Shown here: piece after piece, positions 51,310 to 59,404 of the stretch
Position numbering within the stretch: position 1 is the stretch's first letter
Layout of the letters: each line of letters starts with the position of its first letter
Source of the DNA: SLHU01 sp009929975
GTDB taxonomy: Bacteria > Bacillota > Clostridia > Saccharofermentanales > UBA5734
Direction: 5' to 3'
Length of the DNA stretch: 64,000 bases
Assembly (NCBI GenBank): GCA_040776905.1
Contig: JAXGZQ010000001.1
Location: 682,001 to 746,000, forward strand
Translations under genes and position numbers: made by a program
The notes under the pieces: generated by a model
What the model was told of the DNA's origin: nothing
What the model saw: the letters and a program-made list of their open reading frames with translations, nothing else
Databases searched by the model: none

Positions 51310-51667
51310 GATGGCGCTCTCCGCGGTTCAGTGCACTGGCCTTATCCCAGTTGGTGGTTCCATAATTGTGGTACATCGTGATGAACAAGGTCAGCGTCAC
51401 AGCCGTCACGGAGATGCCGATCACAATCGCCGTAATCATCAGTGCCTGTGGCAGCGGGTCGACCATACCGGCTGACTCCGCGACCGTTCCCGCGATCGGC
51501 GGGCGCTGGGAGGCATCCCCTCCGATGGAGAGAAAAAAGAGGATTACCGCCAGTTCAAGAACACCCAGGCTGATAATGCTCTTGATGATATTCCGGCGGG
51601 CTGCCAATCCGTAAAGACCAATGCAAAACAGCAGCAGACTAATCAGTTCGCTTAGATATTCAGTCAA
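51302..51667 (-). CDS. mnhC: Mrp/Mnh antiporter subunit C (NuoK-like)
   Basis: A small membrane protein of about 121 residues with three helices (LLLFCIGLYGLAARRNIIKSI; MITAIVIGISVTAVTLTLF). The TTG at 51667 is chosen because AGGTG lies 5 bases upstream and 4 bases separate it from the previous stop. An ATG at 51685 would give 127 residues but has no ribosome site. Confidence 0.9.
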   Translation of the reverse strand: MTEYLSELISLLLFCIGLYGLAARRNIIKSIISLGVLELAVILFFLSIGGDASQRPPIAGTVAESAGMVDPLPQALMITAIVIGISVTAVTLTLFITMYHNYGTTNWDKASALNRGERHHD

Positions 51668-51671
51668 ATCG

Positions 51672-52643
51672 TCACCTGCTTTCATGAAAGACAAATCGGA
51701 TGAAAATGACACTGAGGCCGAAGCAGACCTTGACCCCGATCAATAAATTCATGGTGATCAGGTAGAGCGATTTCATCCAGCCGGACAGATCAAACGGTGT
51801 GATGAAGACGATGAGTGCGGGCACCAGGATAATTAACAGAAACAGGATTTTCTCCAGTTTCTGCATCAAGGCCAGGCGCAGATCATTTTCCTGAACCGTC
51901 AGATAACGCAGAAACAAGACAGAAGAGAGAATCGCACCGCCTTGAAAGCCGCCGCCGGGTGATAGGTGTCCATAAAACATGATGTAGAAGCCCGTCAGCA
52001 TTACCAGGGGCAGCAAAAGGCGCAGCAGCGGTGTGATGATCTGACCGTCATCATGACCATTCCTTGTCATCCGCCCCGGTACCGGAAGGGATGCAGGCAG
52101 CGGTTCCTCAGCGTAGCGTGACAGGTGAACCACGCCGAGCACGCTGATCAGCAGGGTCAGTGTCTCAAAAAGCGTGTCATAGACCCGATAGTTCAGATAG
52201 ATGGCGGCCACGGCATTACCAGCGCCTGTATCAGATTGAAAACGCGAGCGATACCAGTCAGCCGCGATATCCTGCCCGGCCAGATCAGCGGCTGGCGGAT
52301 AGAGCCAGATCAGCAAGACAGCGGCCAGCACGGTCAGGATGGCAGCCGGTAGCCGCTGCAGGATAACCTGTATTCGCATCTGTGGCCGCGGGATCTTCGG
52401 CAGGTGCATCACCTGGCTCAGCCGTTCCTGTTTGCTCAGCGCTACCAGATACAAGACCGTGCTGAGCGTGCTGCCAATGACAATTTCTGCCATCGCGACA
52501 TCAGGGGCCTGATACAGCAGAAAAACAATTGATGAAAGCAGTGAGAAAACAGCCATGAAGATCACGGCCGTACGGAGGCGGCGCTGCTGGATGGTCAGAA
52601 ACGCGGTCACCAGCAGCAGAATGAGAAAAAATGTTTCAACCAT
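51672..52643 (-). CDS. mnhB: MbhD-MbhE-MnhB fusion subunit
   Basis: A 323-residue membrane protein that joins three parts. Residues 1-75 are the DUF4040 (MbhD) part (YQAPDVAMAEIVIGSTLSTVL). Residues about 90-190 are the MbhE part (NAVAAIYLNYRVYDTLFE). Residues about 200-323 are MnhB (FYIMFYGHLSPGGGFQGGAIL). In standard Mrp operons the first two parts form the end of MrpA; here they are joined to MnhB and no full MrpA is present. Confidence 0.88.
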   Translation of the reverse strand: MVETFFLILLLVTAFLTIQQRRLRTAVIFMAVFSLLSSIVFLLYQAPDVAMAEIVIGSTLSTVLYLVALSKQERLSQVMHLPKIPRPQMRIQVILQRLPAAILTVLAAVLLIWLYPPAADLAGQDIAADWYRSRFQSDTGAGNAVAAIYLNYRVYDTLFETLTLLISVLGVVHLSRYAEEPLPASLPVPGRMTRNGHDDGQIITPLLRLLLPLVMLTGFYIMFYGHLSPGGGFQGGAILSSVLFLRYLTVQENDLRLALMQKLEKILFLLIILVPALIVFITPFDLSGWMKSLYLITMNLLIGVKVCFGLSVIFIRFVFHESR

Positions 52644-52947
52644 CGTCGCTTGGCCGTTCCTTCTCTTCCGGACTTCCGATATGGGCTGTATGCGCGATTG
52701 TATGAGTCACCAGCGGATTGGTCATGACCGTAAACAGAATGATCAGACCGAGTTTCCAGGTATGGGGGGAGACACCAAGCCAGACCATGCAGCCGCACAT
52801 CATGGTGAGAAAACCGACCGTGTCAACTTTGGACGCGATCAGTATCCGCAGCCGCAAATCGCGAAAACGCAAAAGCCCGAACATGCCGATGCCGATCAGG
52901 CCAACGCCGCTGAACATGATGACAGACGCGATGACCATGCGGATCAT
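52636..52947 (-). CDS. mnhG: Mrp/Mnh antiporter subunit G
   Basis: A 103-residue protein with three helices (IMFSGVGLIGIGMFGLLRF; TVGFLTMMCGCMVW; LIILFTVMTNPLVTHTIAHTAH). The length is typical. It overlaps mnhF by 4 bases and the MbhD-MbhE-MnhB gene by 8. Confidence 0.9.
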   Translation of the reverse strand: MIRMVIASVIMFSGVGLIGIGMFGLLRFRDLRLRILIASKVDTVGFLTMMCGCMVWLGVSPHTWKLGLIILFTVMTNPLVTHTIAHTAHIGSPEEKERPSDDG

Positions 52948-53201
52948 AAAGCTCCTCCCTGCCGGATATAGCGTGTAATCATCACGATGCCGATGAACCC
53001 GAGCAGGCTGGCGACAATCGCGATATCGGACAGGTAGGATTGTTCAAAACGCAGGGAGAAAAGGACAATCAGCATGGTGATCTTGGAAGAAAAAACCGCC
53101 AGGCCCTGCAGTCGGTCCAATGAGCCGGGCCCGCGGATGATGATCCAGATACTGCTCAGGGTCAGTAACGACATCAGGATAATCAGCAGATCAAGTATCA
53201 T
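52944..53201 (-). CDS. mnhF: Mrp/Mnh antiporter subunit F
   Basis: An 85-residue protein with three helices (LIILMSLLTLSSIWIIIRGPG; DRLQGLAVFSSKITMLIVLF; ALLGFIGIVMITRYI type end). The ATG at 53201 follows GAGGTGATTG. The DRL after the first helix is a family mark. Confidence 0.88.
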   Translation of the reverse strand: MILDLLIILMSLLTLSSIWIIIRGPGSLDRLQGLAVFSSKITMLIVLFSLRFEQSYLSDIAIVASLLGFIGIVMITRYIRQGGAL

Positions 53202-53204
53202 CAA

Positions 53205-53717
53205 TCACCTCTTCCGGAGCGGCATCTTCATCTGTTGGTGCATGAGGAGCATCTCCAGCGACTTTTTCACCTGTCGATCAAGCGAAGCCAGCTGTTTCTG
53301 CCGCGAAGCCGCGCGCAGGATCGTCAGGGTCCGGCCGCGCCGGCTGACTGTCACGGTTCCCGGAGTCAGTGTGATGGACGCGGATAGAACCGAGATCATG
53401 AGATCACTGTCCAGCTCCGTTTCAATTTCAATGATCTCCGACTCAAGCCGGCCGCTGATGATCCGGCCGATCATCTGGATACCGGAAAGGTAGATCTGGC
53501 CGATCAGGTACAGGAAAAAAATGATCAGCCAGAACGGCCGCAAGATAATCGTCGGCATTGTCTCCTGCTCATGACGCAGCTGATGGAGCAGGGCAAGCGA
53601 GCAGATCGCGAAAAAAAGGCCGACTGTCAGCGTCAGCACGGAAAAACCTTCCGAGAAAACGACCCAGACAGCAGTCAAAAGCACTGGAATCAGCAGTTTC
53701 TGATAATGAGCCGGCAT
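53205..53717 (-). CDS. mnhE: Mrp/Mnh antiporter subunit E
   Basis: A 170-residue protein with two or three N-terminal helices and a cytoplasmic end (SASITLTPGTVTV is the family signature). It is the first gene of the six-gene operon E-F-G-(D'E'B)-C-D, with GGGAG before the ATG and a strong promoter upstream. Confidence 0.9.
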   Translation of the reverse strand: MPAHYQKLLIPVLLTAVWVVFSEGFSVLTLTVGLFFAICSLALLHQLRHEQETMPTIILRPFWLIIFFLYLIGQIYLSGIQMIGRIISGRLESEIIEIETELDSDLMISVLSASITLTPGTVTVSRRGRTLTILRAASRQKQLASLDRQVKKSLEMLLMHQQMKMPLRKR

Positions 53718-53764
53718 TGTCTGTCTCCCTTGTTCATGGCGGCAGAGCGTCGGTAGACGGGATC

Positions 53765-53793
53765 ATTATATCGAAAGCGAAAGATCTGTGCAA
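53765..53793 (-). promoter_or_regulatory. Promoter of the Mrp operon
   Basis: On the minus strand TTGCAC (53788-53793) and TATAAT (53765-53770) are 17 bases apart. Confidence 0.7.
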
Positions 53794-53806
53794 TTGAAAT
53801 GGACCA

Positions 53807-54112
53807 TCAGGGCGCTGTGTAAGAGACTGTTTTGCTGAACGGCTCAATATAGAGATCGATATCCGCGTAAGCACCGGGCCGGTCGTTGACAAAGGTAAAA
53901 TGGACATATGGCCGGCCCTGCTGCCAGATCATTTCAAAATCCGGCTGCTGCCAGTTCCCGAGATACGGATCATATTCAACATGCTGCCGGGCCATGTCCA
54001 GATACAGCTGAGGGTCCAGATAATGCCGGAAAAACCAGCCATAGGCACTGAACGCCGTCATCAGCAGGATCAGAACAACCAGGGTGATCATCAGTCTGCG
54101 TCGACGCTTCAT
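53807..54112 (-). CDS. Small membrane-anchored protein, unknown
   Basis: A 101-residue protein with a basic start (MKRRRR), one helix (about 7-26) and an extracytoplasmic part rich in Tyr and Trp that ends in beta-like sequence (VHFTFVNDRPGAYADIDLYI). GGAGG lies 12 bases upstream of the chosen start; a frame 13 codons longer has no better site. Not recognised. It lies upstream of the Mrp promoter on the same strand. Confidence 0.6.
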   Translation of the reverse strand: MKRRRRLMITLVVLILLMTAFSAYGWFFRHYLDPQLYLDMARQHVEYDPYLGNWQQPDFEMIWQQGRPYVHFTFVNDRPGAYADIDLYIEPFSKTVSYTAP

Positions 54113-54267
54113 CCGGTGAGTCTCCCTCCTGTTTAAAACTATATTTATCATAGCATGTCAGGCTTATCGGTTCATCATGGTAAGGCCAATTCATTCCTCA
54201 TGCACCCGATTCGCTGATGATCTTCATCTTCGTGCGATCTCCCGGTTATCTTATTTTTAAGACAGTC

Positions 54268-54296
54268 TTGACAGCGGTTTGTCAGGCCGTTATACT
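54268..54296 (+). promoter_or_regulatory. Promoter of the T-box/trpB unit
   Basis: A perfect TTGACA (54268-54273) and TATACT (54291-54296) are 17 bases apart, just before the T-box leader. Nothing else is seen between the small membrane gene and this promoter. Confidence 0.8.
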
Positions 54297-54302
54297 GACC
54301 CT

Positions 54303-54590
54303 CAAATTCATCTGTGAAACCGATGAGTCAGAGAAGTAGGACGGAAACCGGACATCAGCGACCTGCGGACAGTGTGAGCGCAGGGGTTACGGAACTGACT
54401 GAATGGACTGACGAGGGTGACCTGAACGGCTTTGGCCAAGTAGGCGTCAACGGGAGGCCTGCCCGTTATCCAGTGGCCATGTATGCATGTACATGATAGA
54501 GCGGGCTTTGAAATAAAGCCAAGCAGGGTGGTACCGCAGGAGTGTAGGCTCTTGTCCCTTCAGACATTGAAGTGGACAGGAGTTTTTTTG
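54303..54590 (+). ncRNA. Tryptophan-type T-box leader
   Basis: An uncharged-tRNA-sensing leader. Stem I starts with AGAAGTAGGACGG. A TGG codon at 54404-54406 in the stem I region (CTGAATGGACTGA) is the likely specifier. The T-box sequence GCAGGGTGGTACCGC is at 54523-54537. The terminator is CTCTTGTCC (54549-54557) paired with GGACAGGAG (54574-54582), then TTTTTTT. When uncharged tRNA-Trp binds, the antiterminator forms and trpB is read. Confidence 0.88.
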
Positions 54591-54658
54591 TTGCCTGTCC
54601 AACAGGAAAACGGTGAAGCACCGACAGCCGTAAAGGCAGAAAACGAAAGGAGATCGTC

Positions 54659-56047
54659 ATGAATCATGTCCCTTACCGCATCTATCTGAACGAACAGGAG
54701 ATTCCGCGTCAGTGGTACAATCTGCGCGCGGACATGAAGGAGCATCACGCGCCATATATCAATCCGGCGACAATGAAACCGGCCGAGCTTGAAGATCTGC
54801 TGCCTGTTTTCAGCCGCGAAGTCTGTCTCCAGGAAATGGATACCGAACATCGATTCATCGATATTCCTGAGGAAATCATGGAATACTACAAGATGTATCG
54901 TCCCTCCCCGCTCTGCCGTGCCTATAATCTGGAGAAAGAATTGAACACGCCGGCGCGTATTTACTACAAATTTGAAGGAAACAATACTTCCGGCAGCCAC
55001 AAATTGAATACAGCTGTTGCCCAGGCCTATTATGCCAAACAACAAGGCATGAAGCGCCTGACGACCGAAACCGGTGCCGGACAGTGGGGAACAGCTCTGG
55101 CCATGGCCTGTGCCCATTTTGATCTTGAACTGACCGTCTATATGGTCAAAATATCGTATGAACAGAAACCTTACCGCAAAGCGGTCATTGAGACCTTCGG
55201 TGCGGATATCATTCCCAGCCCCAGTACCACGACAGAGATCGGCCGGAAGATGCTGGCCGCTGACCCGAATGGCGGAGGCAGCCTGGGAACCGCGATCTCT
55301 GAGGCGATAGAATTATCCGTCAAATCTGAGGACTGCCGCTATACACTGGGGTCCGTGCTCAATCATGTGCTGCTGCATCAATCCGTCATCGGCCTTGAAT
55401 CAAAACTAGCGATGGAGAAAATCGGCGAATATCCGGATATCGTGATCGGCTGTGCCGGTGGTGGTTCCAACATGGGCGGTCTGATGAGTGTCTTCATGGG
55501 AGATAAATTGAACGGCACCCGGAATCCCTATTTCATCGCGGTCGAGCCTGCATCCTGCCCGACCCTGACCCGGGGCCGCTATGCCTACGACTTCTGTGAT
55601 ACCGGGCGCATCACACCGCTGGCACCAATGTACACGCTCGGCTGTGATTTCCGGCCGTCAGCGATCCACGCCGGCGGACTGCGCTACCACGGCATGTCAC
55701 CCACGCTGAGCAAACTGTATCATGATGGCTATCTCAATGAAGCAAGGGCCGTTGGCCAGAAAAGTGTCTTCGAAGCCGCGACCCTGTTTTCCCGCTGTGA
55801 AACGATCCTGCCGGCGCCCGAATCAAGCCATGCGATTCGCGCGGCGATTGACGAAGCGATCAAGTGTCGTGAAACCGGTGAAGCGAAAACCATTCTGTTT
55901 GGTCTGTCCGGAACCGGATACTTTGACATGTCTGCCTACATGCAGTACCAGAATGATGAAATGGTCGACTATACTCCAACCGATGAAGAGCTGGCCAGAA
56001 GCCTGGCAGCGCTGCCGGTGATTCCCGGAGTCCAGGAAACCGTCTGA
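54659..56047 (+). CDS. trpB: TrpB2-type tryptophan synthase beta chain
   Basis: A 462-residue PLP enzyme that makes tryptophan from indole and serine. The PLP lysine is K115 in SGSHKLNTAVAQ, the catalytic Glu is in TTETGAGQWG, and the phosphate loop is GCAGGGSNMGG. The longer length and the N-terminus (YRIYLNEQEIPRQWYN) mark the TrpB2 group, which does not pair with TrpA in the usual way and often salvages indole. No trpA or other trp gene is adjacent. The tryptophan T-box upstream supports the assignment. AGGAG precedes the ATG. Confidence 0.92.
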   Translation: MNHVPYRIYLNEQEIPRQWYNLRADMKEHHAPYINPATMKPAELEDLLPVFSREVCLQEMDTEHRFIDIPEEIMEYYKMYRPSPLCRAYNLEKELNTPARIYYKFEGNNTSGSHKLNTAVAQAYYAKQQGMKRLTTETGAGQWGTALAMACAHFDLELTVYMVKISYEQKPYRKAVIETFGADIIPSPSTTTEIGRKMLAADPNGGGSLGTAISEAIELSVKSEDCRYTLGSVLNHVLLHQSVIGLESKLAMEKIGEYPDIVIGCAGGGSNMGGLMSVFMGDKLNGTRNPYFIAVEPASCPTLTRGRYAYDFCDTGRITPLAPMYTLGCDFRPSAIHAGGLRYHGMSPTLSKLYHDGYLNEARAVGQKSVFEAATLFSRCETILPAPESSHAIRAAIDEAIKCRETGEAKTILFGLSGTGYFDMSAYMQYQNDEMVDYTPTDEELARSLAALPVIPGVQETV

Positions 56048-56071
56048 CCTGCTGGCAGCAAACTGACTGAG

Positions 56072-56113
56072 AGCACCGCGCCGGCCATCGCCGGAGCGGT
56101 GCTTCTTTCTTTG
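56072..56113 (+). terminator. Intrinsic terminator of trpB
   Basis: AGCACCGC / GCGGTGCT with an inner GCCGG/CCGG pairing, then TCTTTCTTT. Confidence 0.75.
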
Positions 56114-56140
56114 CTTTAAGACCTCGCTTCAGCGATCCGG

Positions 56141-56153
56141 CCGCAGCGGCGTT
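56141..56153. repeat. Direct repeat flanking the insertion sequence, left copy
   Basis: CCGCAGCGGCGTT is found identical on both sides of the element. It is probably the target-site duplication. Confidence 0.7.
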
Positions 56154-57644
56154 GGTGTAACATAATTCTCGGTTAAGAAATAAAAGAAGAAACCCCCAAG
56201 TGGTAAAATGTTTGTCAGCAAACCAACATAACCACAGCAAAGGGGATTTCTTACATGGAGAGTATACAACAGATTGCGGAAGAGTTCATCCAGGAGGTTT
56301 TAGAAGTCGACATACTGGATGGGCTGACAAGAGGACTGGAGAAGCTGGGTGAGCTGGCGGATGCGTTTATCTGTCGAGCGACAGAGCACAAGCTGCAAGA
56401 AGCGGACGAGGCCATCTTCACATGCCGAAGCCTGCGCCGGGACTGGCGAGTGGAGCACAAAGATGTACCGAGAGAGCAGCTGACAGAACATGGCCAGATC
56501 CAGTTTGGTCGGCGCTATTACCGCAACAACAAGACCGGTGAACGGAAATACCTGCTGGATGAACTGGTAGGGATTGAGACGAGAGAACGAGTGGAGGCGG
56601 GATTGGTGGCCAAGCTAAGCACAGCAGCGGCAAGCCACTCGTATGCCAAGAGCAGTGAGATCTGCTGTGCCAACCAGGTGACGAGACAAACGGTGATGCG
56701 CAAGACACGGCAGGTCAAGGTCTGCGAACAAGAAAGATCAGAGTTACGCGAGGATGTCGACGTGATTCACATTCAGGCCGACGAGGACCATGTTGCGATG
56801 CAGGATGGTCGACGGGATACGATTGTCAAACTGATTGCTATTCACGAACCGGCACAGAAGGTCAGCAGCAAACGCTGGCAGTTGCCGAAGCGCCACCTGC
56901 TGACGAGCTATAAGGAAAACACTGAGGATCTGTGGTTGCGTGTTGCAGATGAAATTGCCCGGCGCTACGGGGATCGGGACGACCTGACGATCTATATTCA
57001 TGGCGATGGCGCGAAATGGATCCGCAGTGGAATCCAGTGGCTCAAGAACAGTCATTTCGTACTGGACAAGTTCCATGTCTCCCAAAAGCTGAACCGAGTC
57101 GTGGGCAGCGAGGAAAGATTCCGGCAGTATATCTGGGAGAATCTGGCGAAAGACAAGCTGCAAGCGATAGAGCATCTGACTGAAGCTTTGGTCAACAGCG
57201 AAGTGTGTGCAAAGAAGACCGGCGATGAGTTCATGAGATATATCCGCAACAACCGGGATGGCATCCGGATCTGGTATGACGAACAGCACCCGATCGGCGG
57301 CAGTTGTGCTGAAGGACTGGTCAGCCACGTCCTGAGCAGCCGGTTAAGCAGCAGGCCCTGCGGTTGGCTGGACGAAGGCCTGGAGACGATTAGCCGGCTG
57401 AGGGTACATGTGCTCAATGGCGGCAAGATTACAGCGGATAATGTCCGGAAACCAGGCAAGCCTGTTATTCGGGCAACTAGAACATTGAAGAAGGCAATGA
57501 GACCGGGGATCTACCACCGCTCATCCGCCATGCATTCAGACCGCCGCCACAGTCCTGAGTACAGGCTCTTTAAAGCAATAACCGAAGGTGGACACGCTAT
57601 TTGATTTATTGGGGGTTCTTAAACCGAGAATAACTTGACACTGT
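56154..57644. mobile_element. ISLre2-family insertion sequence
   Basis: An element of about 1.49 kb with one transposase gene. Imperfect terminal inverted repeats are seen: left GTGTAACATAATTCTCGGTT and right (reversed) GTGTCAAGTTATTCTCGGTT. Identical 13-base direct repeats flank it. It lies between the trpB terminator and prfC and does not interrupt a gene. With the intact gene and repeats it appears recent. Confidence 0.85.
56255..57604 (+). CDS. ISLre2-family (UPF0236) transposase
   Basis: A 449-residue transposase. Sequences such as QFGRRYYRNNKTGERKYLLDE, VIHIQADEDHVAMQ, YIHGDGAKWIRSG and HFVLDKFHVSQKLNRV mark the UPF0236/ISLre2 family; the Asp residues in the middle two fit the catalytic set. 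AAAGGGG precedes the ATG. The frame is complete, so the element may be active. Confidence 0.92.
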   Translation: MESIQQIAEEFIQEVLEVDILDGLTRGLEKLGELADAFICRATEHKLQEADEAIFTCRSLRRDWRVEHKDVPREQLTEHGQIQFGRRYYRNNKTGERKYLLDELVGIETRERVEAGLVAKLSTAAASHSYAKSSEICCANQVTRQTVMRKTRQVKVCEQERSELREDVDVIHIQADEDHVAMQDGRRDTIVKLIAIHEPAQKVSSKRWQLPKRHLLTSYKENTEDLWLRVADEIARRYGDRDDLTIYIHGDGAKWIRSGIQWLKNSHFVLDKFHVSQKLNRVVGSEERFRQYIWENLAKDKLQAIEHLTEALVNSEVCAKKTGDEFMRYIRNNRDGIRIWYDEQHPIGGSCAEGLVSHVLSSRLSSRPCGWLDEGLETISRLRVHVLNGGKITADNVRKPGKPVIRATRTLKKAMRPGIYHRSSAMHSDRRHSPEYRLFKAITEGGHAI

Positions 57645-57657
57645 CCGCAGCGGCGTT
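57645..57657. repeat. Direct repeat flanking the insertion sequence, right copy
   Basis: Second copy of CCGCAGCGGCGTT. It ends 4 bases before the putative -35 of prfC. Confidence 0.7.
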
Positions 57658-57661
57658 TCCA

Positions 57662-57690
57662 TTGCGCCACATGACGGGATCTGCTATACT
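57662..57690 (+). promoter_or_regulatory. Putative promoter of prfC
   Basis: TTGCGC (57662-57667) and TATACT (57685-57690) are 17 bases apart; the -35 is weak. Confidence 0.5.
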
Positions 57691-57760
57691 TATCAGGCAT
57701 TTTTCAGATCATCCCTGCGCTGACCCATGTCAGCGTTTTCTCTGAGACGGAGGATACAAC

Positions 57761-59371
57761 ATGTCAGCAAATCTCGCGAATGAGATCGCCCGTCGCCGGA
57801 CGTTCGCGATTATCTCACACCCCGATGCCGGCAAGACAACCATGACAGAAAAACTGCTGCTCTATGGCGGCGCCATTCATATGGCCGGAGCGGTCAAATC
57901 ACGTAAAGCGAATCGTCACGCGACATCCGACTGGATGGAAATTGAAAAACAGCGTGGCATTTCCGTGACGTCGTCCGTTATGCAGTTTGAGTACAACGGT
58001 TTTTGCATTAATATCCTGGATACACCCGGCCATCAGGATTTTTCTGAGGATACCTATCGCACACTGGTCGCTGCCGATGCCGCGGTCATGCTGATTGACG
58101 GAGCCCGCGGTGTAGAGGCCCAGACCATCAAGTTATTTGAAGTCTGCCGCCAGCGCGGCATACCGATTTTCACATTTGTCAACAAAATGGATCGGGCGGC
58201 CAAAAATCCGTTTGATCTGATGGACGAACTGGAAAAAGTCCTGGGGATCTTTTCCGTCCCGATCAATTGGCCGATCGGAACCGAGGGCGACTTCCGCGGT
58301 GTCTATAACCGCAAACACAAGCGAATCGAACTGTTCGACCGGCAGAAGGATGATCACGGCGCCAGTATGGTCAAGCTAAAGGCAACAAACCTCCAGGATG
58401 AACGGCTGGCCGAACAGATCGGCAGCCATCATCACGAGCAGCTGATGAATGATATCGAACTGCTGGATATCGCCGGAGACGACTTCGATGAGAAACGCAT
58501 TCTGGCCGGTGAGCTGACACCGATCTTTTTCGGCAGCGCGATCTCCAACTTCGGCGTTGAGCCGTTTCTTAATGAGTTTCTCAGCATGGCTCCTCCGCCG
58601 ACACCCCGAAACAGCGATCAGGGAGCGATTAATCCGTCCTCCAACTTCTTCAGTGGTTTTGTTTTCAAAATCCAGGCTAACATGAATCCTGATCATCGCG
58701 ACCGCATGGCCTTTATCCGCATATGTTCCGGCCGTTTTACCAAGGGGCTGGAAGCCCTGCATCAACGGACCGGCCGGACTGTCCGTCTGGCACAGCCGCA
58801 GCAGTTCATGGCGCAGGACCGGAATATTGTTGAGGAAGCCTATGCCGGTGATATCATTGGAATCTTTGATCCCGGCAATTTCCGCATCGGTGACAGTCTG
58901 ACTGAAGGCAGCCAGGCGATCCGTTTTGAGGATATTCCTGTTTTCCCGCCGGAACATTTCGCCCGGGTGGCACCGGCTGACTCAATGAAACGCAAGCAGT
59001 TCCTCAAAGGAATTGAACAGCTGGCGGAAGAGGGCGCGATCCAGCTGTATAAAGAACCTGATATCGGTACGGAAACCTATATCATCGGTGTTGTGGGCGT
59101 CTTGCAGTTTGACGTTCTAACCCACCGTCTCAAAGCGGAGTACAAAGTCGATATCCGGATCCAGCCGCTCAATTATAGTCATGCGCGCTGGGCGCTGCCA
59201 GACAGCACCGGCAAGCTGCCTGATCCGCGATCGCTCAATCTGACCAGCACAACCATGGTCGTTCTGGACAAGGATGATCAACCGGTTCTTCTGTTCGAGT
59301 CTGAGTGGGCAATCGACTGGGCCAGGCAGCGCAATGACGGACTGCAGCTGGTCTCGATTCACGGAGCATAA
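57761..59371 (+). CDS. prfC: Peptide chain release factor 3
   Basis: A 536-residue GTPase that removes RF1 or RF2 from the ribosome after termination. G1 is HPDAGKTT (20-27), G2 region RGISVTSSVMQF, G3 DTPGHQDF, G4 NKMDR. The C-terminal domains have the RF3-specific VVGVLQFDVLTHRLKAEY. The length is standard. GGAGG lies before the ATG. It converges with thrC. Confidence 0.95.
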   Translation: MSANLANEIARRRTFAIISHPDAGKTTMTEKLLLYGGAIHMAGAVKSRKANRHATSDWMEIEKQRGISVTSSVMQFEYNGFCINILDTPGHQDFSEDTYRTLVAADAAVMLIDGARGVEAQTIKLFEVCRQRGIPIFTFVNKMDRAAKNPFDLMDELEKVLGIFSVPINWPIGTEGDFRGVYNRKHKRIELFDRQKDDHGASMVKLKATNLQDERLAEQIGSHHHEQLMNDIELLDIAGDDFDEKRILAGELTPIFFGSAISNFGVEPFLNEFLSMAPPPTPRNSDQGAINPSSNFFSGFVFKIQANMNPDHRDRMAFIRICSGRFTKGLEALHQRTGRTVRLAQPQQFMAQDRNIVEEAYAGDIIGIFDPGNFRIGDSLTEGSQAIRFEDIPVFPPEHFARVAPADSMKRKQFLKGIEQLAEEGAIQLYKEPDIGTETYIIGVVGVLQFDVLTHRLKAEYKVDIRIQPLNYSHARWALPDSTGKLPDPRSLNLTSTTMVVLDKDDQPVLLFESEWAIDWARQRNDGLQLVSIHGA

Positions 59372-59376
59372 GCCAG

Positions 59377-59400
59377 CCGGACCTGAAACGGCCGGTCCGG
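59377..59400. terminator. Possible terminator between prfC and thrC
   Basis: CCGGACC / GGTCCGG is a perfect 7-bp stem with a 10-base loop in the short space between the two convergent genes. There is no T run on either strand. Confidence 0.35.
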
Positions 59401-59404
59401 TGCA

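Noticed and set aside
56154..57644. The insertion sequence interrupting a gene
   Set aside because: Joining the flanks gives only intergenic sequence between the trpB terminator and the prfC promoter.
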